A stretch of 64,000 bases of DNA, taken from contig CAWJDQ010000006.1 in assembly GCA_963841695.1 (NCBI GenBank), positions 248,001 through 312,000 on the forward strand, read 5' to 3'. Position numbers and translations under genes: made by a program. Positions 8,881-16,582 of this stretch are shown here, one piece after another; the stretch's first letter is position 1, and each line of letters begins with the position of its first letter. The notes beneath the pieces are model-generated. The model saw nothing but the letters and a program-made list of their open reading frames with translations. It ran no database searches and was not told the origin of the DNA. This DNA is from RYN-230 sp963841695. Lineage in GTDB: Bacteria; Actinomycetota; Actinomycetes; Streptosporangiales; Streptosporangiaceae.

Positions 8881-9756
8881 CTACTCGACGATCTTGGAGA
8901 TCGGGATCTCCAGGATGTCCCGGGCCCCGGCCGCCTTCAGCGCCGGGATCAGCGTGTTCACCCCGCGCTTGGGCACCACCGTCTCCACCGCGTTCATCCC
9001 GCCGCGGGCCAGCGCGGTGATGGTCGGGGAGGACAGCGCGGGCAGCATCGCCGTTACCGCCTCCAGCTGGGCCGCGGCCACGTTGAGCTTGAGCAGGACG
9101 TGGCCGCGGGCCTGGATGGCCCCGCGGAGGAGCAGCGCGATGTCGTCCATCGCGCCGCGCTTCTCCGCATCGGCGTACGCCCCGGTGTTCGCGATCAGCT
9201 CGGTGTAGCTGGTCAGCAGGGTGTCCAGGATGCGCAGCCCGTTGCGGCGCAGCGAGGAGCCGGTCTCGGTCAGGTCCACGATCGCGTCCACGATGTCCGG
9301 CACCTTGGCCTCGGTGGCGCCGTGCGACGGGATGACCATCGCCTTGACCCCGTTGGCCTCCAGGTACCGGGCGGTCGTCGCGGGCAGCTCGGTCGAGATC
9401 CGGACCCCCTCGGGCAGGTCGGTCACCGACTGCCAGGGTGAGTTCTGCGGGACCGCGAGCACCACCCGGATCGGCTGTGAGGTGGCCTTGGAGTAGTGCA
9501 GCTCGCCCAGGGACGCGACCTCCGCCCCGGTCTCGGTAATCCAGTCCCGGCCGGTGATGCCCAGGTCGAACAGGCCCCGCTCGATGTAGGACGGGATCTC
9601 CTGCGGGCGCAGGAACCGGACCTTCTCGATCCGGGGATCGTCGATCGACGCGTGGTAGTCACGGTCGGAGGACCGCCGTACGGTCAGGTCCGCGGCGTCG
9701 AACAGGTCAAGGGTGGCTCGCTCCAGCGAGCCTTTGGGCAGGACCAGGGAAAGCAC
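8881..9756 (-). CDS. hisG: ATP phosphoribosyltransferase (long form)
   Basis: It catalyses the first step of histidine synthesis, joining ATP and PRPP. The 291-residue length and a C-terminal ACT-like regulatory domain (about residues 210-291, with MLPALSSPTI and NTLIPALKAAGARDILEIPI) mark the long, hexameric form that needs no HisZ. The N-terminal core has LVLPKGSLE and LFDLGITGRDWI. The start is GTG 9756, eight bases after an AAAGG site; a longer frame extends upstream but lacks conserved sequence. In many actinobacteria hisE sits between ribH and hisG, but here only 55 bp separate the two and hisE is absent. Confidence 0.93.
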   Translation of the reverse strand: MLSLVLPKGSLERATLDLFDAADLTVRRSSDRDYHASIDDPRIEKVRFLRPQEIPSYIERGLFDLGITGRDWITETGAEVASLGELHYSKATSQPIRVVLAVPQNSPWQSVTDLPEGVRISTELPATTARYLEANGVKAMVIPSHGATEAKVPDIVDAIVDLTETGSSLRRNGLRILDTLLTSYTELIANTGAYADAEKRGAMDDIALLLRGAIQARGHVLLKLNVAAAQLEAVTAMLPALSSPTITALARGGMNAVETVVPKRGVNTLIPALKAAGARDILEIPISKIVE

Positions 9757-9811
9757 GATGAGAACCTTTCTTCCGCAACGAGAACCGGCCGGGGCTGGGC
9801 ATGCCGCCCGG

Positions 9812-10333
9812 TCAATGTCGCTGCGGGTTCCCGTCGCGGGGGTCGCGATGCCCGGCTGGGCCCTCGCGCAGGGTGCGGAGCACGAGCGCGGTCTCGAGCG
9901 CGGCCACGACCGCCTCCCATCCCTTGTCCTCGCGGCTGCCGTCCTGCCCGCTGCGCTCGCGGGCCTGCTCCAGGGTGTCACAGGTCAGCACCCCGTTGCC
10001 AACGGGTTTCCCGGCGTCCAGCGTGACCCGCGCGATCCCGTAGGTGACCGCGTCACAGACGTACTCGAAGTGCGGCGTGCCGCCCCGGATCACCGCGCCG
10101 AGACAGGCCACCGCGTCGTGGTTGCGGGCCAGCTCGGCGGCGACCACGGGCAGCTCGACCGCGCCGGGGACCCGGACCACGAGCGGGTCGTCGATGCCGC
10201 ACGCCTTCGCGGCGGCCAGCGCGCGGTCGGTCAGCGCCTCGGTGATCTCGGCGTGCCAGCGGGTCACCGCGATGGCCAGGGTGAGGCCCGCGGCGTCGAC
10301 GGTCCCGGCGGCCGGCCGTCCCGCACCGCTCAC
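9812..10333 (-). CDS. ribH: 6,7-dimethyl-8-ribityllumazine synthase
   Basis: It condenses 5-amino-6-ribitylaminouracil with dihydroxybutanone phosphate to lumazine, the penultimate riboflavin step. Motifs include VPGAVELPVVAAELA, the phosphate-binding GAVIRGGTPHFEYV with catalytic His, and PVGNGVLTCDTLEQA. GTG 10333 follows a strong AAGGAGG at four bases. At 173 residues it is slightly longer than usual, with a short basic C-terminal tail. It is the third gene after ribE and ribBA behind the FMN riboswitch. Confidence 0.95.
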   Translation of the reverse strand: MSGAGRPAAGTVDAAGLTLAIAVTRWHAEITEALTDRALAAAKACGIDDPLVVRVPGAVELPVVAAELARNHDAVACLGAVIRGGTPHFEYVCDAVTYGIARVTLDAGKPVGNGVLTCDTLEQARERSGQDGSREDKGWEAVVAALETALVLRTLREGPAGHRDPRDGNPQRH

Positions 10334-10433
10334 CGTGCCTCCTTAGCCGTTCGCGCCGTCCGGCCAGAAAAATCCCGCCGGCCGCTCGCCCGGGCCTGAC
10401 GGCCCAGGCTCGCTAGCCGGTACCGGACGGCGC

Positions 10434-11798
10434 TCACCGGCAGCCAGCCAGGGCCGTGCCGTTGGCTGAGCTGCCGGTGGCTGAGCTGCCGTTGGCGGGG
10501 GTGCCGTTGGCGGGGGCGCCGGTGGCCGGGGTGCCGGTGGCCGGGGTGCCGTTGATGGCGGCGGGCAGGCCCTCGATCAGGTGGCCGAGCCGGTCCCGCT
10601 TGACGGTCAGGTAACGGAGGTTCTCGGGGGTGGGCGTGACCGGCAGCGCGACCCGGCCCGCTACCTCGATGCCGAACCCGGACAGCCCGCTGACCTTGGC
10701 CGGGTTGTTGGTGAGCAGCCGCACCGAGCGGACACCGAGGTCGGCGAGGATCTGGGCGCCGGTCGAGTACTCGCGGGCGTCGGCGGGCAGGCCGAGTTCC
10801 AGGTTGGCGTCCACCGTGTCGGCCCCGGCGTCCTGGAGCTGGTACGCCCGCAGCTTGCTGAGCAGGCCGATGCCCCGGCCCTCATGGCCGCGCAGGTACA
10901 GCACCACGCCGCGGCCCTCGGCGGCGATCGCGGCCATCGACGCCTCCAGCTGGTCCCCGCAGTCACACCGGCGTGAGCCGAACACGTCCCCGGTCAGGCA
11001 TTCCGAGTGCACCCGGACCAGGACGTCCTGGCCGTCGGCCAGGTCGCCCAGCACCAGGACGGGGTGCTCGGTCTGGTCCACCAGGTTCTGGTAGCCGAGG
11101 GCACGCCACTCGCCGTGCGCGTTGGGGAGCCTGGTTTCCACCACCCGGCGGACCATCCGCTCGCTGCGCCGCCGGTAGTCGATGAGCTGGGCGATCGAGA
11201 TCAGCGCGAGCCCGTGCTGGTCGGCGAACGCGCGCAGCTGCGGGAGCCGGGCCATGGTGCCGTCGTCGTTGACCACCTCGGCCAGTGCCCCGGCGGGCGG
11301 CAGGCCGGCCAGCCGGGCCAGGTCCACCGCGGCCTCGGTGTGCCCGGGCCGGCGCAGCACGCCGCCCTCGGCGTACCGGAGCGGGAAGATGTGCCCGGGC
11401 CGGACGATCTCGTAGGGCTCGGTGGCCGAATCGACAAGGGTGCGCACGGTCCGCGCGCGGTCCTCCGCCGAGATCCCGGTGGTCACGCCGTCCCGGGCGT
11501 CCACGCTGATGGTGAACGCGGTGCGCATCCGCTCGGAGTTGTGCGGGGTCATCAGCGGCAGCTGCAGCCGGTCCAGGTGGGCCCCGGGCAGCGGGACGCA
11601 GATCACGCCGCTGGTGTGCCGGATCATGAACGCCATCAGCTCCGGCGTCATCTTGCTGGCCGCGATGATGATGTCGCCCTCGTTCTCCCGGTCGGCGTCG
11701 TCCACGACCACCACCGGACGGCCGTCCGCGATGTCCCGGACCGCCTGCGCGACCTCGTCCAGCACTGACTCGTCCGGCATGGTCTCCTCGCTGCTCAT
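10434..11798 (-). CDS. ribBA: Bifunctional DHBP synthase / GTP cyclohydrolase II
   Basis: The N-terminal half (about residues 10-205) makes dihydroxybutanone phosphate and carries VVVDDADRENEGDIIIAA. The C-terminal half (about 210-400) opens GTP and has zinc ligands in ECLTGDVFGSRRCDCGDQLEAS followed by YLRGHEGRGIGLLSKLRAYQLQD. ATG 11798 overlaps the ribE stop as ATGA; an internal ATG at 11781 is a possible alternative. The last 40 residues are a repeat tail of NGTPATG/NGSSATG pentamer-like units that is not part of the enzyme fold, one of several low-complexity insertions in housekeeping proteins of this window. Confidence 0.95.
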   Translation of the reverse strand: MSSEETMPDESVLDEVAQAVRDIADGRPVVVVDDADRENEGDIIIAASKMTPELMAFMIRHTSGVICVPLPGAHLDRLQLPLMTPHNSERMRTAFTISVDARDGVTTGISAEDRARTVRTLVDSATEPYEIVRPGHIFPLRYAEGGVLRRPGHTEAAVDLARLAGLPPAGALAEVVNDDGTMARLPQLRAFADQHGLALISIAQLIDYRRRSERMVRRVVETRLPNAHGEWRALGYQNLVDQTEHPVLVLGDLADGQDVLVRVHSECLTGDVFGSRRCDCGDQLEASMAAIAAEGRGVVLYLRGHEGRGIGLLSKLRAYQLQDAGADTVDANLELGLPADAREYSTGAQILADLGVRSVRLLTNNPAKVSGLSGFGIEVAGRVALPVTPTPENLRYLTVKRDRLGHLIEGLPAAINGTPATGTPATGAPANGTPANGSSATGSSANGTALAGCR

Positions 11799-12466
11799 GA
11801 CCCGGCTCCCGGCTGCTCGTTGCTGACCTGGCTGGCGGTGGCCGTCCCGGGCGGGGACGCCGGGAGTGTTCCCGGCCGGGCGCTGGCCAGCAGGCTCTCC
11901 ACGTACTTGGCGATCACGTTGACCTCCAGATTCACCTGGCTGCCGGGCTGGAGCCGGCCCAGGGTGGTCATCTCCAGCGTGGTGGGGATGAGGCTGACCT
12001 CGAACCAGGCCGCGCTGAGGGCCGAGACGGTCAGGCTGACCCCGTCCACGGTGATCGAGCCCTTCAGCACGATGAACCGGGCCAGGTCCGGCGGGGTGGC
12101 GATGCGCACCACGTCCCAGTGCTCGCCCGGGCTGCGGGACAGGATCTGCCCGGTGCCGTCGGCGTGCCCCTGGACCAGGTGCCCGCCCAGGCGGCCGCCG
12201 AGCTCGACCGGGCGCTCCAGGTTGACGGGGGACCCGGGGCTGAGCGCGCCCAGGCCGGTCCGCCGCAGCGTCTCGGCCATGACGTCGGCGGTGAAGGTCT
12301 TGTCCGAGGAGTCAGTCACGGTCAGGCAGACCCCGTTGACGGCGATCGAGTCACCGTGCGAGGCGTCCGCGGTGACCCGCGGGCCGCGTACCGTCAGCCG
12401 GGCCGCATCAGGCAGCCGCTCGACGGCGACGACCTCGCCGAGCTCTTCCACTATGCCAGTGAACAT
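11795..12466 (-). CDS. ribE: Riboflavin synthase, alpha chain
   Basis: It dismutates two lumazine molecules to riboflavin. The tandem lumazine-binding barrels are visible: MFTGIVEELGEV with GDSIAVNGVCLTVT in the first and GHLVQGHADGTG with GSITVDGVSLTV in the second. The protein has 223 residues including a short variable tail. It is the first gene of the riboflavin unit; an AGGAGAGG-type site lies before ATG 12466 and the FMN riboswitch ends about 95 bases upstream. Confidence 0.95.
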   Translation of the reverse strand: MFTGIVEELGEVVAVERLPDAARLTVRGPRVTADASHGDSIAVNGVCLTVTDSSDKTFTADVMAETLRRTGLGALSPGSPVNLERPVELGGRLGGHLVQGHADGTGQILSRSPGEHWDVVRIATPPDLARFIVLKGSITVDGVSLTVSALSAAWFEVSLIPTTLEMTTLGRLQPGSQVNLEVNVIAKYVESLLASARPGTLPASPPGTATASQVSNEQPGAGS

Positions 12467-12560
12467 CCGCGGTTCCTCTCCTCGGAGCCGTTACGCCACT
12501 CGGCTCCGGGGGTGCGCGGACGCACCAACGCGACCGGGCAGCCGTCGCTGCCGTCGCGCG

Positions 12561-12694
12561 CGCGCTTCCTCCCATCCGGACTTTAACCGTCGGTCCCGGA
12601 GTTCCACCGGATCAGCCGGCCTCGGCGCTGAACGCCTCGGCCGGGTCGCGGACTATCACCGCCGGCTCGGAATTTCACCGACCCCGGAGCACGC
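12561..12694 (-). promoter_or_regulatory. FMN riboswitch (RFN element)
   Basis: Read on the minus strand, the element contains the invariant RFN segments in order: GGTGAAATTCCGA, CCGGCGGT, ATAGTCCGCGAC, a variable hairpin, then GGAACTCCGG and GACCGACGGTTAAAGTCC, closing with GGATGGGAGG. It precedes ribE, ribBA and ribH. FMN binding should shut expression when flavin is sufficient. With no clear U-tract terminator after it, control of translation start at ribE is the likelier mechanism in this GC-rich genome. Confidence 0.95.
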
Positions 12695-12832
12695 TTAACC
12701 TCAGCAACCAGTGTGCCACGGGAGGTATTCCGGCCGGCCACCCGCCCGCTCCGTGAGCCGGCGCACATCCCGGGGCCGGCACCCGCGAGGTCAGCGAAGC
12801 CGATTCATTCTGGGCGGGTGGCCGGCGCGCTG

Positions 12833-12902
12833 ACATTTCCCGTGCGACGTGCGTTCAGGCGGGTGATTTGCCCGTTATGCGCGCACCGCTCGCGGGAAAT
12901 GT
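12833..12902. repeat. Inverted repeat with ACATTTCCCG arms
   Basis: ACATTTCCCG (12833-12842) is repeated exactly in inverted form at 12893-12902, with about 50 bases between; weaker matching continues for another twelve bases inwards. It lies in the otherwise empty 250 bp between the sigma-factor gene and the riboswitch. It could be a terminator for the sigma-factor transcript or two half-sites for a looping regulator. The interval from 12700 to 12950 holds nothing else I can support. Confidence 0.5.
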
Positions 12903-12950
12903 GAGGGGAGGCCCGTGTGCGGGGCGAGTGTGACTCGTGCCCGGAGGTCG

Positions 12951-14285
12951 TCAGCAAGCTGGGTGCACCTCGGCCAGGCGGCGGGTGAGGAAGTCACGTT
13001 CGGGCTGGTTCGCGGTGAGTTCGAGGGCCTCGCGGTAGGCCTGGGCCGCCTCGTCTGGCCGGCCGAGCCGGCGCAGCAGGTCGGCCTTGGCCGCGGGCAG
13101 GTAGCGGTAGCCGACCAGGCGGCCATCCCGTTCGAGGTCCCCGATGGCGGCCAGGCCGGCCTCGGGTCCGTCCGCCATGGCCAGCGCGACCGCCCGGTTC
13201 AGCGCGACCACGGGCGACGCCCAGGCCTGGCCCAGGAGGTCGTAAAGACGCAGGATCTGCCGCCAGTCGGTGTCGCGGTAGGCCGGGGCCTGGGCATGCA
13301 GGGCCGCGATCGCGGCCTGCAGCGCGAACCGGCCCGGGCGGCCGCCCCGCAGCGCGGCGCGCACCAGCGCGGTCCCCTCCTCGATGGCGGGCCGGTCCCA
13401 CTGCGTGCGGTCCTGCTCCTCCAGCAATAGCAGCCGGCCGTCTGGCCCGCACCGGGTCGCCCGGCGGGCGTCGGTCAGCAGGAGCAGCGCCAGCAGGCCG
13501 CGGACCTCGGGCTCGTCCGGCATCAGCAGGCGCAGCATCCGGGACAGGCCGATCGCCCGGTTGACCAGGTCGTCCCGGACCAGGCGGCCGCCGCCGGGCG
13601 CGGTGTGCCCGGTGGTGTACAGCAGGTGGACCACGGTCAGCACGGCGTCCAGCCGGTCCGGCAGTTGCGCCGCCTCTGGTACCCGGTAGGCGATGCGGGC
13701 GGCGGAGATCTTCTTCTTGGCCCGGGTGACCCGGGCGGCCATGGTCGGCTCGGAGACCAGGAAAGCCTGGGCGATCTCCGCCGTGGACAGCCCGCACACC
13801 AGCCGGAGCGTCAGCGCGACCTGCGCCTCCCGCGCCAGCGCGGGGTGGCAGCAGGTGAATATCAGCCGCAGGCGGTCGTCGGGGATCACCCCGCTGCCCT
13901 CCTCCCCGGCCGGGTCACCCGGGCCGGCTGGGCCAGCCGGCGCGGCGGGCTCTACCAGCAGCGGGAGTTTCCGGCGCAGGGTGGTGTCCCGGCGGAGCAG
14001 GTCGATGGCCCGGCGCCGCGCCGTGGTGGTCAGCCAGGCGCCGGGGTTGCGCGGCACCCCCTGCTCGGACCAGGCCTGCAGCGCGGAGACGTAGGCGTCC
14101 TGGACGCACTCCTCGGCCAGGTCCAGGTCCCCGGCGACGCGCGCCGTCGCGGCGAGCACGAAGGCCCACTCACGACGGTGCGCGTCCGCCACGGCATCCG
14201 CTGCGCCGCGGCGGTCCTTCCCGGCCCCCGATCCGGTGCTGGGCCCGGGATCGGCGGGAAGGCCGCCCGCAGTGGATCGGGTCAC
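12951..14285 (-). CDS. ECF42-type RNA polymerase sigma factor with C-terminal TPR-like domain
   Basis: The protein has 444 residues, about twice a normal ECF sigma factor. Sigma region 2 is at residues 35-105 (AEECVQDAYVSALQAW, RNPGAWLTTTARRRAIDLLRR) and region 4 at about 140-205 (TLRLVCGLSTAEIAQAFLVSEPTMAARVTRAKKKI). The long C-terminus is helical and TPR-like, with WRQILRLYDLLGQAWASPVVALNRAVA. This architecture, directly downstream of and overlapping a DGPF protein gene by GTGA, is the hallmark of group ECF42, in which the C-terminal domain rather than an anti-sigma factor controls activity. The start is GTG 14285 from the coupling. Confidence 0.9.
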   Translation of the reverse strand: MTRSTAGGLPADPGPSTGSGAGKDRRGAADAVADAHRREWAFVLAATARVAGDLDLAEECVQDAYVSALQAWSEQGVPRNPGAWLTTTARRRAIDLLRRDTTLRRKLPLLVEPAAPAGPAGPGDPAGEEGSGVIPDDRLRLIFTCCHPALAREAQVALTLRLVCGLSTAEIAQAFLVSEPTMAARVTRAKKKISAARIAYRVPEAAQLPDRLDAVLTVVHLLYTTGHTAPGGGRLVRDDLVNRAIGLSRMLRLLMPDEPEVRGLLALLLLTDARRATRCGPDGRLLLLEEQDRTQWDRPAIEEGTALVRAALRGGRPGRFALQAAIAALHAQAPAYRDTDWRQILRLYDLLGQAWASPVVALNRAVALAMADGPEAGLAAIGDLERDGRLVGYRYLPAAKADLLRRLGRPDEAAQAYREALELTANQPERDFLTRRLAEVHPAC

Positions 14286-14629
14286 ATGCCGTCGAAGACC
14301 ATGATCGGCCGGACCTCGACGCCGCCGAAGCGGGCCGGGCAGAGCTTGCCGATCTCGAGCGCGTGGTCCAGGTCGCGGGCCTCGATCAGGTAGTAGCCGC
14401 CCAGGGCCTCCTTGGTCTCGGCGAACGGGCCATCGGTCACCACGTCGCCGCGGATTGAGGTGGCGGTGCTGGTGGGCTGCAGGGCCCGCCCGCTGACGAT
14501 CGACCCGCCGGTCTCCTCGACCTGCTTGGCGAAGCGGTTGTGCGCTTCCATCACCTCCTGCAGCACCTCAGGCGAGGCGGTGGCGTAGCCACTCTCGTCT
14601 TCGTCGATGAGGATCAGGTACTCAGCCAT
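14282..14629 (-). CDS. YCII-related DGPF-domain protein
   Basis: A 115-residue protein of the YCII/DGPF family with the defining VTDGPFAETKEALGGYYLIEA motif. Its biochemical role is unknown; the family has a dimeric alpha/beta ferredoxin-like fold with a possible active-site His or Asp. It is co-transcribed with, and translationally coupled to, the ECF42 sigma factor, and is normally its conserved target or partner. ATG 14629 follows a GAAGGAGAAG ribosome site. Confidence 0.9.
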   Translation of the reverse strand: MAEYLILIDEDESGYATASPEVLQEVMEAHNRFAKQVEETGGSIVSGRALQPTSTATSIRGDVVTDGPFAETKEALGGYYLIEARDLDHALEIGKLCPARFGGVEVRPIMVFDGM

Positions 14630-14822
14630 GACGGCTTCTCCTTCGGCTTCTCGACTCGTCCGTCACCAGTCCGACGAACGACGCCGGCGATATCGACAGC
14701 CTGCCTGCGAGGTCTTCTGCTGATTATCAGTGACCAGCCGTCAACCGGCAGCTCTTCCCCGGGCTGGCGAAGGTCCCGTGGATGGGGGTCCGGGCCGGGC
14801 GCGGGGTCACGGTGGCGGGTGG

Positions 14823-15506
14823 TCAGCAGGACCAGGGGGCCCGCGCGGTGGCCCGCTCGGCCTGGGCGCGGAGGGCCTGGACCGCGGCGGCCGGGTCGCC
14901 GGCGTCATAGACCGCGGAGCCGGCCACGAAGACGTCCGCGCCCGCCTCCGCGCAGCGCTCGATGGTCTTCTCGCTCACCCCGCCGTCCACCTGGAGCCAC
15001 ACCGTGCCGCCGTGCCGGGTCACCAGGTCACGGGCCCGGCGCAGCTTGGGCAGGACCAGGTCCAGGAAGGGCTGGCCGCCGAAGCCGGGCTCCACGGTCA
15101 TCAGCAGCATCATGTCGATCTCGGGCAGCAGGTCGGCGTACGGCTCGACCGGGGTGGCGGGGTTGAGGGCCAGGCCGGCCCGGGACCCGGCGGACCTGAT
15201 CATCCGGAGGGTCCGCACCGGCGACGAGGCCGCCTCGGCGTGGATCGTGACGTTCCTCGCCCCGGCCTCCGCGTAGGCCGGCGCCCAGCGATCGGGTTCG
15301 GTGATCATCAGGTGGCAGTCGAGCGGCAGGCCCGCGTGCTTGAGCAGGGCCTCGACCACCGGCAGCCCGAGGGTGAGGTTGGGCACGAAGTGGTTGTCCA
15401 TGACGTCCACGTGCAGCCAGTCAGCCGTGCCGGTCACGGCGGCGGCTTCGTCCGCGAGCCGGGCGAAGTCAGCGGACAGGATGCTGGGTGCCATCTGGAC
15501 GGCCAT
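14823..15506 (-). CDS. rpe: Ribulose-phosphate 3-epimerase
   Basis: It interconverts ribulose-5- and xylulose-5-phosphate in the pentose phosphate pathway. TIM-barrel motifs are APSILSADFARL, LHVDVMDNHFVPNLTLG with catalytic Asp, DCHLMITEPDRW, MTVEPGFGGQPF and LQVDGGVSEKTI. MAVQMAPSIL at 15506 is taken as the start because the conserved region begins right after it; a second ATG at 15494 is possible and a longer frame upstream is not conserved. 227 residues, normal length. Confidence 0.95.
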   Translation of the reverse strand: MAVQMAPSILSADFARLADEAAAVTGTADWLHVDVMDNHFVPNLTLGLPVVEALLKHAGLPLDCHLMITEPDRWAPAYAEAGARNVTIHAEAASSPVRTLRMIRSAGSRAGLALNPATPVEPYADLLPEIDMMLLMTVEPGFGGQPFLDLVLPKLRRARDLVTRHGGTVWLQVDGGVSEKTIERCAEAGADVFVAGSAVYDAGDPAAAVQALRAQAERATARAPWSC

Positions 15507-15669
15507 GGGCCGAGTGTAGGACCCGGGGCCGCCCCCGCGGGGGTGGCCTCCAGGGTGAGCCTGCGATCCCCCGCCCGGGCGCGCGCGCCGGCCGGATAGG
15601 GTGCGGCCAGGCACACCACCCCAGACAGGTCCCGCAGACAGGCAAAATGTCGCAGCGTCCGGATATCGT

Positions 15670-15685
15670 TCGAATCTGCATTCGA
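15670..15685. promoter_or_regulatory. LexA-like palindrome before the DUF2786 gene
   Basis: TCGAAT-CTGC-ATTCGA is a perfect 6-4-6 palindrome resembling the actinobacterial SOS box TCGAAC-N4-GTTCGA with both inner bases changed. It abuts a candidate -10 hexamer TACCGT (15686-15691), so a bound repressor would block the promoter. LexA binding to this variant is uncertain. Confidence 0.5.
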
Positions 15686-15714
15686 TACCGTCGTCCGGAC
15701 AGGAGGCAACTTCC

Positions 15715-16464
15715 GTGAACCCCCAGCCACCCGAGGCCGCCGCCACCCTGCTCGATCGGGTGCGCAAGCTGCTCACCAAGGCGGAATCCGACGGCGTGAC
15801 CCCCGCCGAGGCGGAGGCCCTGACGGCCAAGGCAGCCGAGCTGATGGCCAAGTACGGCCTCGACCGGGCCCTGCTCGCCGCGCGGCGGCCGGAGACCGAT
15901 CATCCCGCTGACCGGCAGGTTGACATCGACAACCCGTGGGCCCGGGTGCAGGCCCACCTGCTCTGCGGCCTGGCCGCGGCCCTGCGATGCCAGTGCGTGC
16001 TGCTCCCCCGCCAGGACCCGGGAACCCGCATCCACGTCTTCGGGTTCGCCTCTGACATCGAGCGCACCGATGTGCTCTACACGTCGCTCCTGCTGCAGAT
16101 GTGGCAGGGCCTGGGGGCGGCTGAGGTCCCGGGCAGGAGCCGCAGCCCGCGGGCGTGGCGGCGGAGCTGGCTGCTCGGCTTCATCTCGGCCGTGGTGGCC
16201 CGGGTCCGGTCCGCCGAGCAGGCGGCCACCTCGCAGGCCACCGCCCCCGCCGCCGCCGAAGGCCAGCGGATGACGCTGGTCCTGGCCGACCGGCGGCAGG
16301 TCATCATGCGGAACATCGAGCACGCGTACCCGCACACCCGCAGGACGCAGATGACGTACTCCGGCAGCGGATACGGGGCGGGGTACAGCGAGGGCCAGCG
16401 GGCCGACATCGGCTCGGCCCGGCTGCGCCGGAGCAGCGGGCGCTCGCTCACCAGTGCCGGCTGA
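15715..16464 (+). CDS. DUF2786 domain-containing protein
   Basis: A 249-residue protein whose N-terminus carries the DUF2786 signature (LLDRVRKLLTKAES, PAEAEALTAKAAELMAKYGLDRALL). It is followed by a domain with HVFGFASDIERTDVLYTSLLLQM and a basic, aromatic C-terminal region ending in YGAGYSEGQRADIG. The family is common in actinobacteria and phages and has no established function. GTG 15715 follows AGGAGG at good distance. The promoter carries a LexA-like palindrome, hinting at damage-inducible expression. Confidence 0.85.
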   Translation: MNPQPPEAAATLLDRVRKLLTKAESDGVTPAEAEALTAKAAELMAKYGLDRALLAARRPETDHPADRQVDIDNPWARVQAHLLCGLAAALRCQCVLLPRQDPGTRIHVFGFASDIERTDVLYTSLLLQMWQGLGAAEVPGRSRSPRAWRRSWLLGFISAVVARVRSAEQAATSQATAPAAAEGQRMTLVLADRRQVIMRNIEHAYPHTRRTQMTYSGSGYGAGYSEGQRADIGSARLRRSSGRSLTSAG

Positions 16465-16582
16465 GGCCGTCCCCCGAACTGCTCACCCGGCACTGGCCGG
16501 CCATTGAAGGAGTGGACCTGCCGGCAGTATCTCCGTGATCAACCCGGCCAGCGACGCCGTCGCGACGACGATCCCGGGCGGC

